A stretch of DNA of 64,000 nt from UBA10649 sp965278945 (GTDB taxonomy: Bacteria > Actinomycetota > Actinomycetes > S36-B12). The stretch's first letter is position 1. Every line of letters starts with the position of its first letter. The notes beneath the pieces are model-generated. The model was given only the letters and a program-made list of their open reading frames with translations, had not been told where the DNA came from and ran no database searches. The DNA lies in assembly GCA_965278945.1 (NCBI GenBank), contig OZ257128.1, forward strand, positions 992,001-1,056,000. Reading direction: 5' to 3'. This document shows, piece by piece, positions 43,136 to 50,787 of the stretch. The translations under genes were made by a program, and so were the position numbers.

Positions 43136-43681
43136 ATGCAGCCCGGCCAGGTCATGGGTGTGAGCATCGATGATCAGCATCGATTCAGCAAGACTGCAGT
43201 CGCGGAGGTCGTGCTCGTCGAGGGCCTCGGCATCGACGGCGACGCGCATGCCGGCGTGACGGTGCGGCACCGCTCTAGGGTCGCACGTGACCCGAGCCAG
43301 CCGAACCTGCGTCAGGTGCATCTACTGCACGACGAGTTCCTCGACGAGGCGCGCGAAGCTGGATTCGATGTCGACCAGGGCAGCCTCGGCGAGAACATCC
43401 TCACTCGCGGCGTCGACCTGCTGGCGTTGCCCCAAGACACGCGCCTGCGTCTCGGTGACGACGCGGTGGTGCGCGTGACCGGCCTTCGCAATCCGTGCGT
43501 CCAGATCGACGAATTCCGCCCTGGCCTGCTCGGCTTTGCAGTCTTCCGTGACGAGACGGGCGCCACCGTTCGCCGGTCGGGGATCATGAGTGTCGTCGTG
43601 CGGGGCGGTCGCGTACGGCCCGGCGATCGGATCCACGTCGACCTGCCTCCCGTGCCGCATGCGGCACTGGAGGTGGTCTGA
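43136..43681 (+). CDS. MOSC-domain protein
   Basis: 181 residues. LRQVHLLHDEFLDE, GSLGENILTRGVDL and VTGLRNPCVQID are hallmarks of the MOSC fold; the Cys of RNPC is the conserved residue proposed to take a sulfur atom or bind molybdenum cofactor. Stand-alone MOSC proteins such as YiiM detoxify N-hydroxylated compounds with Moco, but the exact role here is open. Followed 3 nt later by the PaiB gene, so co-transcribed. Confidence 0.85.
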   Translation: MQPGQVMGVSIDDQHRFSKTAVAEVVLVEGLGIDGDAHAGVTVRHRSRVARDPSQPNLRQVHLLHDEFLDEAREAGFDVDQGSLGENILTRGVDLLALPQDTRLRLGDDAVVRVTGLRNPCVQIDEFRPGLLGFAVFRDETGATVRRSGIMSVVVRGGRVRPGDRIHVDLPPVPHAALEVV

Positions 43682-43684
43682 CCG

Positions 43685-44311
43685 ATGTACACGCCGACTC
43701 ACTTCGCCGTGGACGAGGACGACGCCCGCCAGTTCGTAGCCGAGATAGTCACAGGCGACCTCGTCACAATGACTGACGACGGAATCATCGCGACCTTCCT
43801 GCCGCTGCTGCACGATGCGACGGGAACGCCATTCGGCTCGCTGGTCGGGCACGTCGCGCGAACCAACGACCAGTGGAAGCGACTGCCGCACGGGCAGGCC
43901 ATGGTCATCGCTCGCGGGCCGGACGCCTACGTGTCGCCGTCCTGGTACGCCACCAAGGCCGAGCATGGTCGAGTCGTGCCGACCTGGAACTACGCAACCG
44001 CGCACGTCTACGGCGACCTCGTCGTTCATGACGACGTCGAATGGCTGGGGTCGCTCGTTCGCCGGCTATCCGACCGGCACGAGTCCGGTCGCGTGAAGCC
44101 GTGGTCGGTCGACGATGCCCCGCCGACTTTCGTCGCAGGGCAACTGCGGGCGATCGTCGGACTCGAACTGGTCATCTCGCGCGTCGAGGTGAAGGTGAAG
44201 ATGAGCCAGAACCGACCTGGTGCCGACATCGACGGCGTGGTGTCGGGTTTGGCAGCGGACGGATTCGCTGACGCATCTGCGCTGGTCGAGCGCAGCAGGC
44301 CGGCGGAGTAG
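43685..44311 (+). CDS. PaiB-family FMN-binding protein
   Basis: 208 residues. MYTPTHFAVDE at the start, SLVGHVARTNDQWK about residue 55 and WYATK followed by VVPTWNYATAHVYG about 95-118 are the unmistakable PaiB pattern, an FMN-binding split-barrel fold. PaiB was described as a negative regulator of sporulation and protease genes in Bacillus; in actinobacteria a flavin-linked oxidoreductase role is equally likely. Sits between MOSC and a YbaK-like gene in a tight three-gene run. Confidence 0.85.
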   Translation: MYTPTHFAVDEDDARQFVAEIVTGDLVTMTDDGIIATFLPLLHDATGTPFGSLVGHVARTNDQWKRLPHGQAMVIARGPDAYVSPSWYATKAEHGRVVPTWNYATAHVYGDLVVHDDVEWLGSLVRRLSDRHESGRVKPWSVDDAPPTFVAGQLRAIVGLELVISRVEVKVKMSQNRPGADIDGVVSGLAADGFADASALVERSRPAE

Positions 44312-44315
44312 GCGG

Positions 44316-45149
44316 ATGGATCCGGTTCGCAGAGCAGACGACGACGAGCTTCTCGGCTACGTCAACGAGGTGACGGGCGCCTGGCAGGCGCTCACCGTGT
44401 TCGGCGGAACGCTCGGCGAGCGAACCGATCGCGCTTCGGCGGAGCAGTTGGTCCACGAGCGCGGAATGAGCAGCCTGAGCGACCACTGGTACTACCGCGC
44501 GACCCCGACCGACGCGTGGCAGGTTGTCGTCCTTGTCGAGGCTCACCCCGGGCGGGTTCGCATCGCGCTCGACTACTACTCCATGCCGGGCGTTCCGACC
44601 GTGGACGTCACGGCGGCCGATCTCGCCGCGGGCGCTGGCCTGACCCTCGAGGCGCAGTCCACGGTCACGCTCGACGAGCGCGTGGAGAGATCGGTCAATG
44701 AACACGAGATCATCTGCGACGTGCTTGCCTGTGATCCAGAACTCGCCGACACGGCAGCCTTCTGCGAGCACTACGGGTTCTCCCTTGACCAGTCAGCGAA
44801 CACGATCCTCGTTGCGTCGAAGAAGGTTGACCCACCGCGGTATGCCGTCTGCGTCGTCCTTGGCACGACCCGACTCGACGTAAACAAGAAGGTGAGCGAG
44901 CTGCTCGGCGTGAAGCGACTGTCGTTCGCCGACTCCGAGGTCACGCAGGATCTCACCGGGATGATGATCGGGGGAGTGACGGCGATCGGCGTAGACGACC
45001 TGCCGATCTATGTCGATGCGGCGGTGTTGCAGCAGTCCCAGGTGGTGATGGGCGGTGGCAATCGTTCGAGCAAGCTGCTCCTGGCACCCGCAGAGTTGTT
45101 GAAGCTGCCCAATGTCGAGGTAATCGAGGACCTCGCGATTCCTCGCTAG
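44316..45149 (+). CDS. YbaK-like deacylase domain with an unrecognised N-terminal domain
   Basis: 277 residues. Residues about 125-277 form a YbaK/EbsC-type aminoacyl-tRNA deacylase domain: LDQSANTILVASK, RYAVCVVLGTTRLDVNKKV, RLSFADSEVTQDLTGMMIGG and LPIYVDAAVLQQ. The N-terminal 125 residues (starting DDELLGYVNEVTGAWQALT) are a separate domain I do not recognise, with SDHWYYRATPTDAWQVVVLV in its middle. Start ATG 4 nt after PaiB with GGAG before it. Its end overlaps the convergent hydrolase by 4 bp. A second, single-domain YbaK protein lies at 46.9 kb. Confidence 0.75.
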   Translation: MDPVRRADDDELLGYVNEVTGAWQALTVFGGTLGERTDRASAEQLVHERGMSSLSDHWYYRATPTDAWQVVVLVEAHPGRVRIALDYYSMPGVPTVDVTAADLAAGAGLTLEAQSTVTLDERVERSVNEHEIICDVLACDPELADTAAFCEHYGFSLDQSANTILVASKKVDPPRYAVCVVLGTTRLDVNKKVSELLGVKRLSFADSEVTQDLTGMMIGGVTAIGVDDLPIYVDAAVLQQSQVVMGGGNRSSKLLLAPAELLKLPNVEVIEDLAIPR

Positions 45150-46027
45150 GAGGCGGGACGCTGCTCGGCCAGCCAGTCGAGCGCGGCCGTCCACAAGGGC
45201 TCGGCGCCCTTGCGGAAGTACCCCATGTGTCCTAGCTGGCCCAGGCCTAGTGCGCGAGGGTCGAGGTCGACGCCGGTCCACGGGGCGTTGCGGTAGTGGC
45301 GCATGAACGCATCGCGGGCCGCTGGCGGAATCCACCGGTCGTCGAGTGAGTTCACTGCGACGATCGGCGCGGTGACTCGGTCGTACTCGGCCTGCACGTC
45401 GGGCAGTTCCGGATCCTCGAAGAAGTACTCGGGGTAGCGGCACCAGCGCTTCCACTGGTGGTACGCGCCGAGCGGCAGGTCCTCACCCATTCCCAGCCGG
45501 CTCCACGCCAGATATCCCGTCGATCGCGTGACGATGGGCCCGACCACGTTCCACATGAAGCGCACCCGCATCTGCTCACCGCGCGGCATCCAGCCGGTCC
45601 ACCCAGAACCGGTGCCGAACGTGTACATCGCCGCGACTCGCTCGGGATGGGGGAGCAGTCCGAGTGACTGTCCGCCGTACGAATGGCCGACGACGTAGAC
45701 GGGCTCCGCGCCGTTATTGCCTGCGGCGTCGACCGCCGCGGCAATGTCCAGTCGCGCCCAGTCCCGATAGTCCATCGCGAAGCCCTTGAGCGTCGCGGGC
45801 GCCGACGACGCGATGCCGCGGAAGTCCACTGTCGTGACGTCGAATCCGCGGGCCACCGCGAACTGCGCGAATCGTCGGTAGAAGCCCTGCGGCACTCCGG
45901 TCGCGCCCCCGAGCACGATGTGGCCGGCTGACGGTGAGGCGGGGAGGTAGCGCATGGCTCCCAGCTCGTAGCCGTCTGCGGCGACGATCGTGAAGGACTC
46001 GCTGAGCGTGGAGTTCTCGGTGGTCAT
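45146..46027 (-). CDS. Alpha/beta hydrolase
   Basis: 293 residues. Nucleophile elbow VGHSYGGQSLG (Ser about residue 112), an oxyanion-region HIVLGGATGVPQGFYRRFA (about 35), and the catalytic Asp and His probably in NSLDDRWIPP (about 228) and LGHMGYFRK (about 265). It resembles a family of predicted serine hydrolases regulated by adjacent TetR genes. Overlaps the TetR stop by 4 bp (ATGA), so it is in the regulator's own operon and presumably its target. Substrate unknown. Confidence 0.82.
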   Translation of the reverse strand: MTTENSTLSESFTIVAADGYELGAMRYLPASPSAGHIVLGGATGVPQGFYRRFAQFAVARGFDVTTVDFRGIASSAPATLKGFAMDYRDWARLDIAAAVDAAGNNGAEPVYVVGHSYGGQSLGLLPHPERVAAMYTFGTGSGWTGWMPRGEQMRVRFMWNVVGPIVTRSTGYLAWSRLGMGEDLPLGAYHQWKRWCRYPEYFFEDPELPDVQAEYDRVTAPIVAVNSLDDRWIPPAARDAFMRHYRNAPWTGVDLDPRALGLGQLGHMGYFRKGAEPLWTAALDWLAEQRPAS

Positions 46028-46653
46028 GCGTTACTCCTGTTGGCCATTGCGCGCACGGCGTCGATCAACGCGGCGTTGACCTGCCGCATCGCTTCGGAAC
46101 TCTGGGCCACCCGCGACTGCATCAGCCCGCCTTCGTACGCGGCGACGACAAGTGCCGCCAGTCCCGCAGCAGCGTTCTCGTCGATGCCCATGCGTACCAA
46201 CGCGTGCGCGACGACCTGCCGGAGCCTGGCGAACGCATCGGCCAGGGCGGCCCGGATGGCGAGGTCGTCCGCGGTTGTCTCGAGTGACACCGTCGCGAGC
46301 GGGCAGCCCCGCTCGTAGCCGCTGCGTTCGAGCTGCCGTGCGGCGCCGGCCAGCCACCGCTCCATCGCGTCGATCGGGTCGTCGGCCTCGGCGAGCATCG
46401 CGTCGAGTCGCTGTGTGATGTCGTCGACGGTCGCATGGATCGCGGCAACCGCGAGCTCGGTCTTGCCCCCGGGGAAGTGGTAGTACATGACGCCCTTGGG
46501 GGCGTGCGCGCCCTCGAGCACTTCGGTGAGCCCGACGCCGTGGAGGCCGCGCCGCTGCAGCGAGTCGCGCATCGAGCCGATGAGCCGATCGCGCGCGGGC
46601 GGGACCGACGTCGCGAGAGGAGCCGAACTCGCGAGAGCTGCCGATGCCTTCAT
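46024..46653 (-). CDS. TetR-family transcriptional repressor
   Basis: 209 residues. HTH near residue 25-65: LQRRGLHGVGLTEVLEGAHA followed by KGVMYYHFPGGKTELAVAAI, the TetR recognition helix. ERGCPLATVSLETT (about 115) is typical of the LmrA/YxaF-like subgroup. Probably represses itself and the hydrolase it overlaps: a perfect 16-bp palindrome sits between its -35 and -10 boxes. Start ATG directly after that promoter. Confidence 0.88.
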   Translation of the reverse strand: MKASAALASSAPLATSVPPARDRLIGSMRDSLQRRGLHGVGLTEVLEGAHAPKGVMYYHFPGGKTELAVAAIHATVDDITQRLDAMLAEADDPIDAMERWLAGAARQLERSGYERGCPLATVSLETTADDLAIRAALADAFARLRQVVAHALVRMGIDENAAAGLAALVVAAYEGGLMQSRVAQSSEAMRQVNAALIDAVRAMANRSNA

Positions 46654-46661
46654 GTCGGCAG

Positions 46662-46689
46662 GTTATAGACCGATCGGTCTAACCGTCAA
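46662..46689 (-). promoter_or_regulatory. tetR promoter with embedded 16-bp operator
   Basis: On the minus strand TTGACG (46684-46689) and TATAAC (46662-46667) are separated by 16 nt. The perfect palindrome TAGACCGATCGGTCTA (46666-46681) fills the spacer and overlaps the -10 box, a classical autorepressor layout. Confidence 0.75.
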
Positions 46690-46698
46690 CACCCCTGC

Positions 46699-46755
46699 CG
46701 ACCTTGAGGTTCCGCCCACTTTCAGAGCCGGATTCTGGGCGGAACCTCAAGGTCG
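46699..46755. repeat. Long perfect inverted repeat
   Basis: Two 20-nt arms, CGACCTTGAGGTTCCGCCCA and its exact complement, flank a 17-nt loop. It lies between the tetR promoter and the end of the downstream-strand YbaK gene. No T-run follows either side, so it is not a typical terminator. Confidence 0.8.
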
Positions 46756-46840
46756 ACGGAGGTGGTCTGCGACCTCTTGCTTGAGTTGCTCGCGCGCGCG
46801 GCCCGCAGCCGCTCGGCTCATCACCGCTCGCCTGGTAGTC

Positions 46841-46916
46841 CCGTCGACGCGACCCGCAATGTCGTGAAACCGCGTTCGAGGGGCTCGTTTCGCGACATTT
46901 CGGGTCGTCTCGACGG
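46841..46916. repeat. Long imperfect inverted repeat at the 3' end of ybaK-type gene
   Basis: Two 30-nt arms pair at 26 of 30 positions around a 16-nt centre; the inner part reads GACCCGCAATGTCGTGAAAC against GTTTCGCGACATTTCGGGTC. It abuts the YbaK stop codon, so it may terminate that transcript, though it lacks a U-tract. It may also be a small dispersed palindromic element. Confidence 0.75.
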
Positions 46917-47399
46917 TTAGGCGCCGACTTCGGCGGCCTCGCCGGCGGTGATGCGCAGCAGCTCGTCGTAGCTGGTCGGGAAGACGTAGTGCGGATGCCC
47001 TGCAGCAGCCCAGATCACGTCATAGCGCGACAGCGCGATGTCGACGATCGTGCGCAGCGGCTCGGGATGGCCAACGGGCGCGACGCCGCCGATCGCGAAT
47101 CCCGTTGCCGATCGCACCTGGTCCGCGTTCGCCTTCTCGAGCGAGCTCACCTCGAGGATGGCCGCGAGTTGCAGCGTGTCGACCCGGCGCCCGCCGGATG
47201 CCATGACGAGCACGGGCTCGCCGTCGGCCATGAAGATGAGCGAGTTGGCTATCTGCCCGACCTCGATGCCGAGCGCGGCCGCGGCCTCGGCCGCGGTGCG
47301 TGCGCTGTCGTCGAGGGCACGGACCTCGCCCTGCGCGCCGAGGCTTGCCAGCGCCTCGCGGACCTTGATCACGGACTGCTGCTCGGTTCGTTCGGACAT
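46917..47399 (-). CDS. YbaK/EbsC-family aminoacyl-tRNA deacylase
   Basis: 160 residues, the whole protein being one YbaK domain: LGIEVGQIANSLIFMADGEP, VMASGGRRVDT, ATGFAIGGVAPVGHPEPL and YDVIWAAAGHPHYVFPTSYD are diagnostic of the EbsC/ProX-like subgroup that hydrolyses mischarged tRNAs such as Ala- or Cys-tRNA(Pro). The ATG was chosen because a TACCCT -10 box lies 7 nt before it; the frame is open further upstream but across the promoter. Monocistronic, probably leaderless. Confidence 0.87.
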   Translation of the reverse strand: MSERTEQQSVIKVREALASLGAQGEVRALDDSARTAAEAAAALGIEVGQIANSLIFMADGEPVLVMASGGRRVDTLQLAAILEVSSLEKANADQVRSATGFAIGGVAPVGHPEPLRTIVDIALSRYDVIWAAAGHPHYVFPTSYDELLRITAGEAAEVGA

Positions 47400-47406
47400 G
47401 GGGTGA

Positions 47407-47412
47407 AGGGTA
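47407..47412 (-). promoter_or_regulatory. -10 box for leaderless ybaK-type transcript
   Basis: Minus-strand TACCCT lies 7 nt before the ATG, fitting TANNNT. Confidence 0.4.
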
Positions 47413-47491
47413 CGGCGTAGTAGCCGCCCGGACGGCAGCTGCGGGTCTAGGCTCCGACACGAGCTACGGGGCTCGCCAATCGGAGGTACGC

Positions 47492-47872
47492 ATGAACGAC
47501 AAGGGTCCACGGCCGTTCGGAGTGACGATCGTCTTCCTCGTGATCATCATCACGGGCCTGTACTCGATCGTGCTCGGGATCCTGCGGTTGTTCGATCGCG
47601 ACGAGACCGGCCTGAGCATCGCGGCCGCAATGTCGATGATCGTGATCGGCCTGATCTACGTCCTGGTTGCGCGGGGTATCGCACGTGGCGGTCGCGGCTC
47701 TCGATTCCTGGTATCTATCGTCGCGCTGCTGTCGATCATCTCGGCGCTATGGGTGTGGATCTCCAGCATCGGGCACAACCTATGGCTGACGGCACTCGTG
47801 CAGATCCTGCTGTCCTTGATCGTGCTGGCCCTGCTGTACACGCAGCGCGCCCGGATGTACTTCGCCCGCTAA
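47492..47872 (+). CDS. Small four-helix membrane protein
   Basis: 126 residues with four hydrophobic segments (about 9-32, 42-62, 70-92, 96-116), for example VTIVFLVIIITGLYSIVLGI. No soluble domain or enzyme motif. CATACCTCCG-type spacing: GGAGG lies 6 nt before the ATG, a strong ribosome site. Convergent with the GH125 gene 10 bp on. Function unknown. Confidence 0.7.
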   Translation: MNDKGPRPFGVTIVFLVIIITGLYSIVLGILRLFDRDETGLSIAAAMSMIVIGLIYVLVARGIARGGRGSRFLVSIVALLSIISALWVWISSIGHNLWLTALVQILLSLIVLALLYTQRARMYFAR

Positions 47873-47882
47873 CAGGTCCTCG

Positions 47883-49178
47883 TCAGTCGGCCGGGCCGCT
47901 GAGGCCGACCGAGCGAAGCGCGAGGTGCACGTACGTCATGTCGGCCCAGGCGAACCACGTTCGGGTGAACCGATCGGGACGATTCGCGTCGAACGCCTCG
48001 TGCATCCGGCCGGTGCCCGCGTCGGTCCGTTCGAGCAGGTCGAGCGCGACGTTCGCGTCGTCGGCGTCCTGCGACGTCAGCGCCGCCATCGCAATCGCGA
48101 GAGGCCACACCCGGCCCTTCGCCGTGTGCGAACTGCCGATACCCGACGCCGCACGCCCTTCGACGAACCACGGGTTGGCGCGGCTGAGCGCGAACGCCCG
48201 CGTGCGTAAGTAGAGCGGATCGTCCGGAGCGCACCAGCCCAGATACGGCAGCGACAGCAGGCTCGGCACGTTGGCGTCGTCCATGAGCAGCCGCCCGCCC
48301 AGTCCGTCGACCTCATACGCGAGTGTCGTCTGCTTGGGGGCGCCCACGACGCCGTGCGTTCGGATGCCCGCCTCGATCACTGCGGCAAGAGCGGCGGCGC
48401 GCTCCTTCATCTCCGTGTCTGCGTGGATCGAGTCTGCAAGGCCCGCGAACTTCCCGAGCACGACCACCGCGTGCGCGTTTGCCGGCACGAGGTATCCGAA
48501 CTCGCACGCATCGTCGCTGGGACGAAATCCCGACCAGCTCATCCCGGTGAAGGCGACCGGCGCACCGCGGCCATCGTGCGACAGCGAATCGGACCGACGC
48601 GAGCTGCGTCGTTGCATGCGATAGGTGCGCGGATCGTGGCGTCGCTCGTGATCGATGACCCCTATCGCGGCGTTGGCTGCCGTGAAGAAGGCCTCGTCGA
48701 GGTGATCAGTGCGGCCGGTCACCTCGTGCAGCCGGAGCGCGAGGTCTAGGAAGGCGGTCAACGAGTCCAGTTCGTACTTGCGCTCCCACACCCACGGGCT
48801 CAGGTCGGTGAAATCGCTCGACCATCCCTTGCCGCTCGGCTCGGGGTTGAACGCGTTCGCGTAGGGGTCGATCAGGACGCATTGCGCCTGCCGACGCGAG
48901 ACATCGGCGATGAGGGAGGACGTCTCGTCGTCATCGACGGCTGCCGCGAGGAGCGGGCGAAGCTGCCATGTGGAATCGCGAAGCCACATGGCCGGGATGT
49001 CGCCGGTGAGGACGCACACCGTGCCGTCGTCGAGCCTACGCAGGGCGCCGTCGAAGAGACGGCCGATAGCCGAGCGCACGCGCTCGGATCGATCGTGGGG
49101 CGCGAGGGTCTCGAAACGATCCAGGAGCGCGAGCACCGATCCGGGGACCGGGACTGCCGTGCCTGGAAGGTGAGCCAC
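47883..49178 (-). CDS. GH125 family exo-alpha-1,6-mannosidase
   Basis: About 431 residues. GDIPAMWLRDSTWQLRPLL (about residue 55) and NPEPSGKGWSSDFTDLSPWVWERKYE region, then GMSWSGFRPSDDACEFGYLVP, are diagnostic of GH125 (COG3538), inverting exo-alpha-1,6-mannosidases; the Asp of LRDST and later acidic residues form the site. No signal peptide, so it acts inside the cell. It could recycle alpha-1,6-mannan from the lipomannan-like polymer implied by the mannosyltransferase at 30 kb. Start is uncertain: the GTG used here or one six codons upstream; the much longer frame is antisense to DUF2461. Confidence 0.85.
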   Translation of the reverse strand: MAHLPGTAVPVPGSVLALLDRFETLAPHDRSERVRSAIGRLFDGALRRLDDGTVCVLTGDIPAMWLRDSTWQLRPLLAAAVDDDETSSLIADVSRRQAQCVLIDPYANAFNPEPSGKGWSSDFTDLSPWVWERKYELDSLTAFLDLALRLHEVTGRTDHLDEAFFTAANAAIGVIDHERRHDPRTYRMQRRSSRRSDSLSHDGRGAPVAFTGMSWSGFRPSDDACEFGYLVPANAHAVVVLGKFAGLADSIHADTEMKERAAALAAVIEAGIRTHGVVGAPKQTTLAYEVDGLGGRLLMDDANVPSLLSLPYLGWCAPDDPLYLRTRAFALSRANPWFVEGRAASGIGSSHTAKGRVWPLAIAMAALTSQDADDANVALDLLERTDAGTGRMHEAFDANRPDRFTRTWFAWADMTYVHLALRSVGLSGPAD

Positions 49179-49214
49179 GCTGACAGGCTCCCACACGCTG
49201 CAGGCAGTGCGATC

Positions 49215-49883
49215 ATGCGTTCCATGGCAGCGACCCGGTTCTCCGGCTTCTCGAGCGAGGCGTTCGACTTCTACGACGCGCTCGCGGCGAATAACACTCG
49301 GCCGTGGTGGAACGAGCACAAGGCGGACTACCAGCGGGTGGTGCGCGAACCTTTGGAGGCATTGCTCGCCGAACTGTCCGACGAGTTCGGCACGCCGCAC
49401 CTGTTTCGCCCGTATCGCGACTCCCGCTTCAGCAAGGACAAGACGCCGATCAAGGATCATCAGGGTGCGGTCGTGCAGGTCGAGGACGCGATCGTCTACT
49501 ACGTGCAAGTCTCGGCCGCGGGCCTGATGGTCGCCGGGGGCTGGTACGCGCCGCAGGGCCAGCAGTTGGTGCGATATCGCGAGAGCGTGGACGGGCCGGT
49601 CGGAGTGGAGCTCGAGCGGATCGTCGCGTCGCTGGAGCGCCGGTTCACGGTTGACGGTCGTCCGGTGAAGACGCGTCCTCGCGGCTACGAACTCGACAAT
49701 CCGCGCATCGCGCTGCTGCGCAATAGGCAGCTGACGGCGAGCCGGACCTATCCGGTGAGCGCCGCGCTCGGGACGCGAAAGGTGCTGACGACGGTACGGG
49801 GGGACTGGCGCGCGATGCGGCCGATGCTCGACTGGCTGGCCGACTACGTCGGGCCGGCGACCGACCCCTCGCTCGACGACTGA
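49215..49883 (+). CDS. DUF2461 family protein
   Basis: 222 residues. FDFYDALAANNTRPWWNEHK near the start, FRPYRDSRFSKDKTPIKDHQ about residue 65 and LDNPRIALLRNRQL about 155 match DUF2461 (COG5587), a widespread family without an established activity. Start may also be the ATG three codons later. Divergent from GH125 with only 36 bp between. Its 3' end overlaps a small convergent membrane-protein gene by 40 bp. Confidence 0.82.
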   Translation: MRSMAATRFSGFSSEAFDFYDALAANNTRPWWNEHKADYQRVVREPLEALLAELSDEFGTPHLFRPYRDSRFSKDKTPIKDHQGAVVQVEDAIVYYVQVSAAGLMVAGGWYAPQGQQLVRYRESVDGPVGVELERIVASLERRFTVDGRPVKTRPRGYELDNPRIALLRNRQLTASRTYPVSAALGTRKVLTTVRGDWRAMRPMLDWLADYVGPATDPSLDD

Positions 49884-50056
49884 GCCAGCGGGCGAGTCCA
49901 CGCCCGCGAGATGGCGAGGGTGCCAAGGGCGAGCGCTGCGAGTATGGCGAGCACGGGCAGCACGGGCAGGCCGGACGTGCGATCGAGCAGCACCGTGGCA
50001 CCCAGGAGCAGGGCCGTGGCCAAAGTGGTGAGCCCGATCGTGACTCGGCGGCTCAT
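49844..50056 (-). CDS. Small two-helix membrane protein
   Basis: 70 residues from the ATG (a GTG five codons earlier is possible). Two hydrophobic helices, VTIGLTTLATALLLGATVLL and LPVLPVLAILAALALGTLAI, with a short polar tail. AGGA lies 8 nt before the ATG. It overlaps the convergent DUF2461 gene by 40 bp. No homologue recognised; the hydrophobic pattern and the ribosome site are the main support. Confidence 0.45.
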   Translation of the reverse strand: MSRRVTIGLTTLATALLLGATVLLDRTSGLPVLPVLAILAALALGTLAISRAWTRPLAQSSSEGSVAGPT

Positions 50057-50198
50057 GACGGCGTCCTGCACATGGCCCGACGGTAGAGGCTGCGGCTGAC
50101 AGCCACAAGGGCGAGCCGATCGCCGCTAGCGAAATTCGCGCGAGCTCGCACGGGTGGGTTGACGGCTGTCAGTGGGCCGGTCTACCGTGTGCCCATGT

Positions 50199-50214
50199 TC
50201 GAACATATGTTCGA
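50199..50214. promoter_or_regulatory. LexA (SOS) box
   Basis: TCGAACATATGTTCGA is a perfect match to the actinobacterial/Bacillus-type LexA box TCGAAC-N4-GTTCGA and is itself a full palindrome. It lies 139 bp upstream of the HEPN-dinB genes, which it presumably controls after DNA damage. The intervening leader holds no recognisable gene. Confidence 0.85.
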
Positions 50215-50352
50215 TTTGTGTTCGGGCGCAGGCTCAAGACCGGAATCGCGGCCGGTGCTTGAGCCGCTCCTCGGCCGCCGGGCCCGCCTCGACCCCGGTC
50301 CCGGCGGCCGAGGCTCTTCGAGGGTCGCGAATCGCACACGCAGGAGATACCG

Positions 50353-50766
50353 ATGATCAGATCGCGCACCGTTGACGACCTCCTGGCATCCGCACGTCGG
50401 AGCCTGACCCAGGCCAGCATCGCCGGGACACCCGGCGAGCGTTACGCGGCGGCCCATCTGGCCGCCCTTCGCTCGGCTGCGGCGGTCCTCGCCGCCCGTG
50501 GCCAGGTGTCCGGCCGCCGCTCGCGGGTGCGCAGCGTGTGGGTGGTCCTCCCCCAGGTTGCTCCCGAGTTCACCGAGTGGGCCGGCTTCTTTGCCGCAGG
50601 GGCGGGCAAGCGCGCCGCCGCCGAGGCCGGGCTGGCCTGTGTCTCGCCACGGGAGGCGGACGACCTGCTTCGCGAGTCAGACGACTTCGTCGCACGGGTG
50701 GCCGATTTCCTCGGCGTCCCGCACCAGCCCTCCCTGGCCGACGCGCTCATGCACGTCGGAGCGTGA
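50353..50766 (+). CDS. SAV_6107-family HEPN domain protein
   Basis: 137 residues, all-helical. RTVDDLLASARRSLTQASIA, RYAAAHLAALRSAAAVLAAR and a C-terminal ESDDFVARVADFL helix match the SAV_6107 HEPN family, conserved next to dinB in many actinobacteria. HEPN domains often bind nucleotides or act as RNases, but the RxxxxH active motif is not seen, so a non-catalytic role is likely. AGGAG lies 7 nt before the ATG. Downstream of the LexA box and 21 bp before dinB, so part of the SOS unit. Confidence 0.82.
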   Translation: MIRSRTVDDLLASARRSLTQASIAGTPGERYAAAHLAALRSAAAVLAARGQVSGRRSRVRSVWVVLPQVAPEFTEWAGFFAAGAGKRAAAEAGLACVSPREADDLLRESDDFVARVADFLGVPHQPSLADALMHVGA

Positions 50767-50787
50767 TGTCGGCGAGATGATGCGCGT

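Noticed and set aside
46841..46916. Classical rho-independent terminator
   Set aside because: The stem is long and imperfect and is not followed by a T-run on either strand; recorded as an inverted repeat.
47883..50108. 741-codon frame extending the GH125 gene
   Set aside because: The extension is antisense to DUF2461; the GH125 family length fits the start near 49178.
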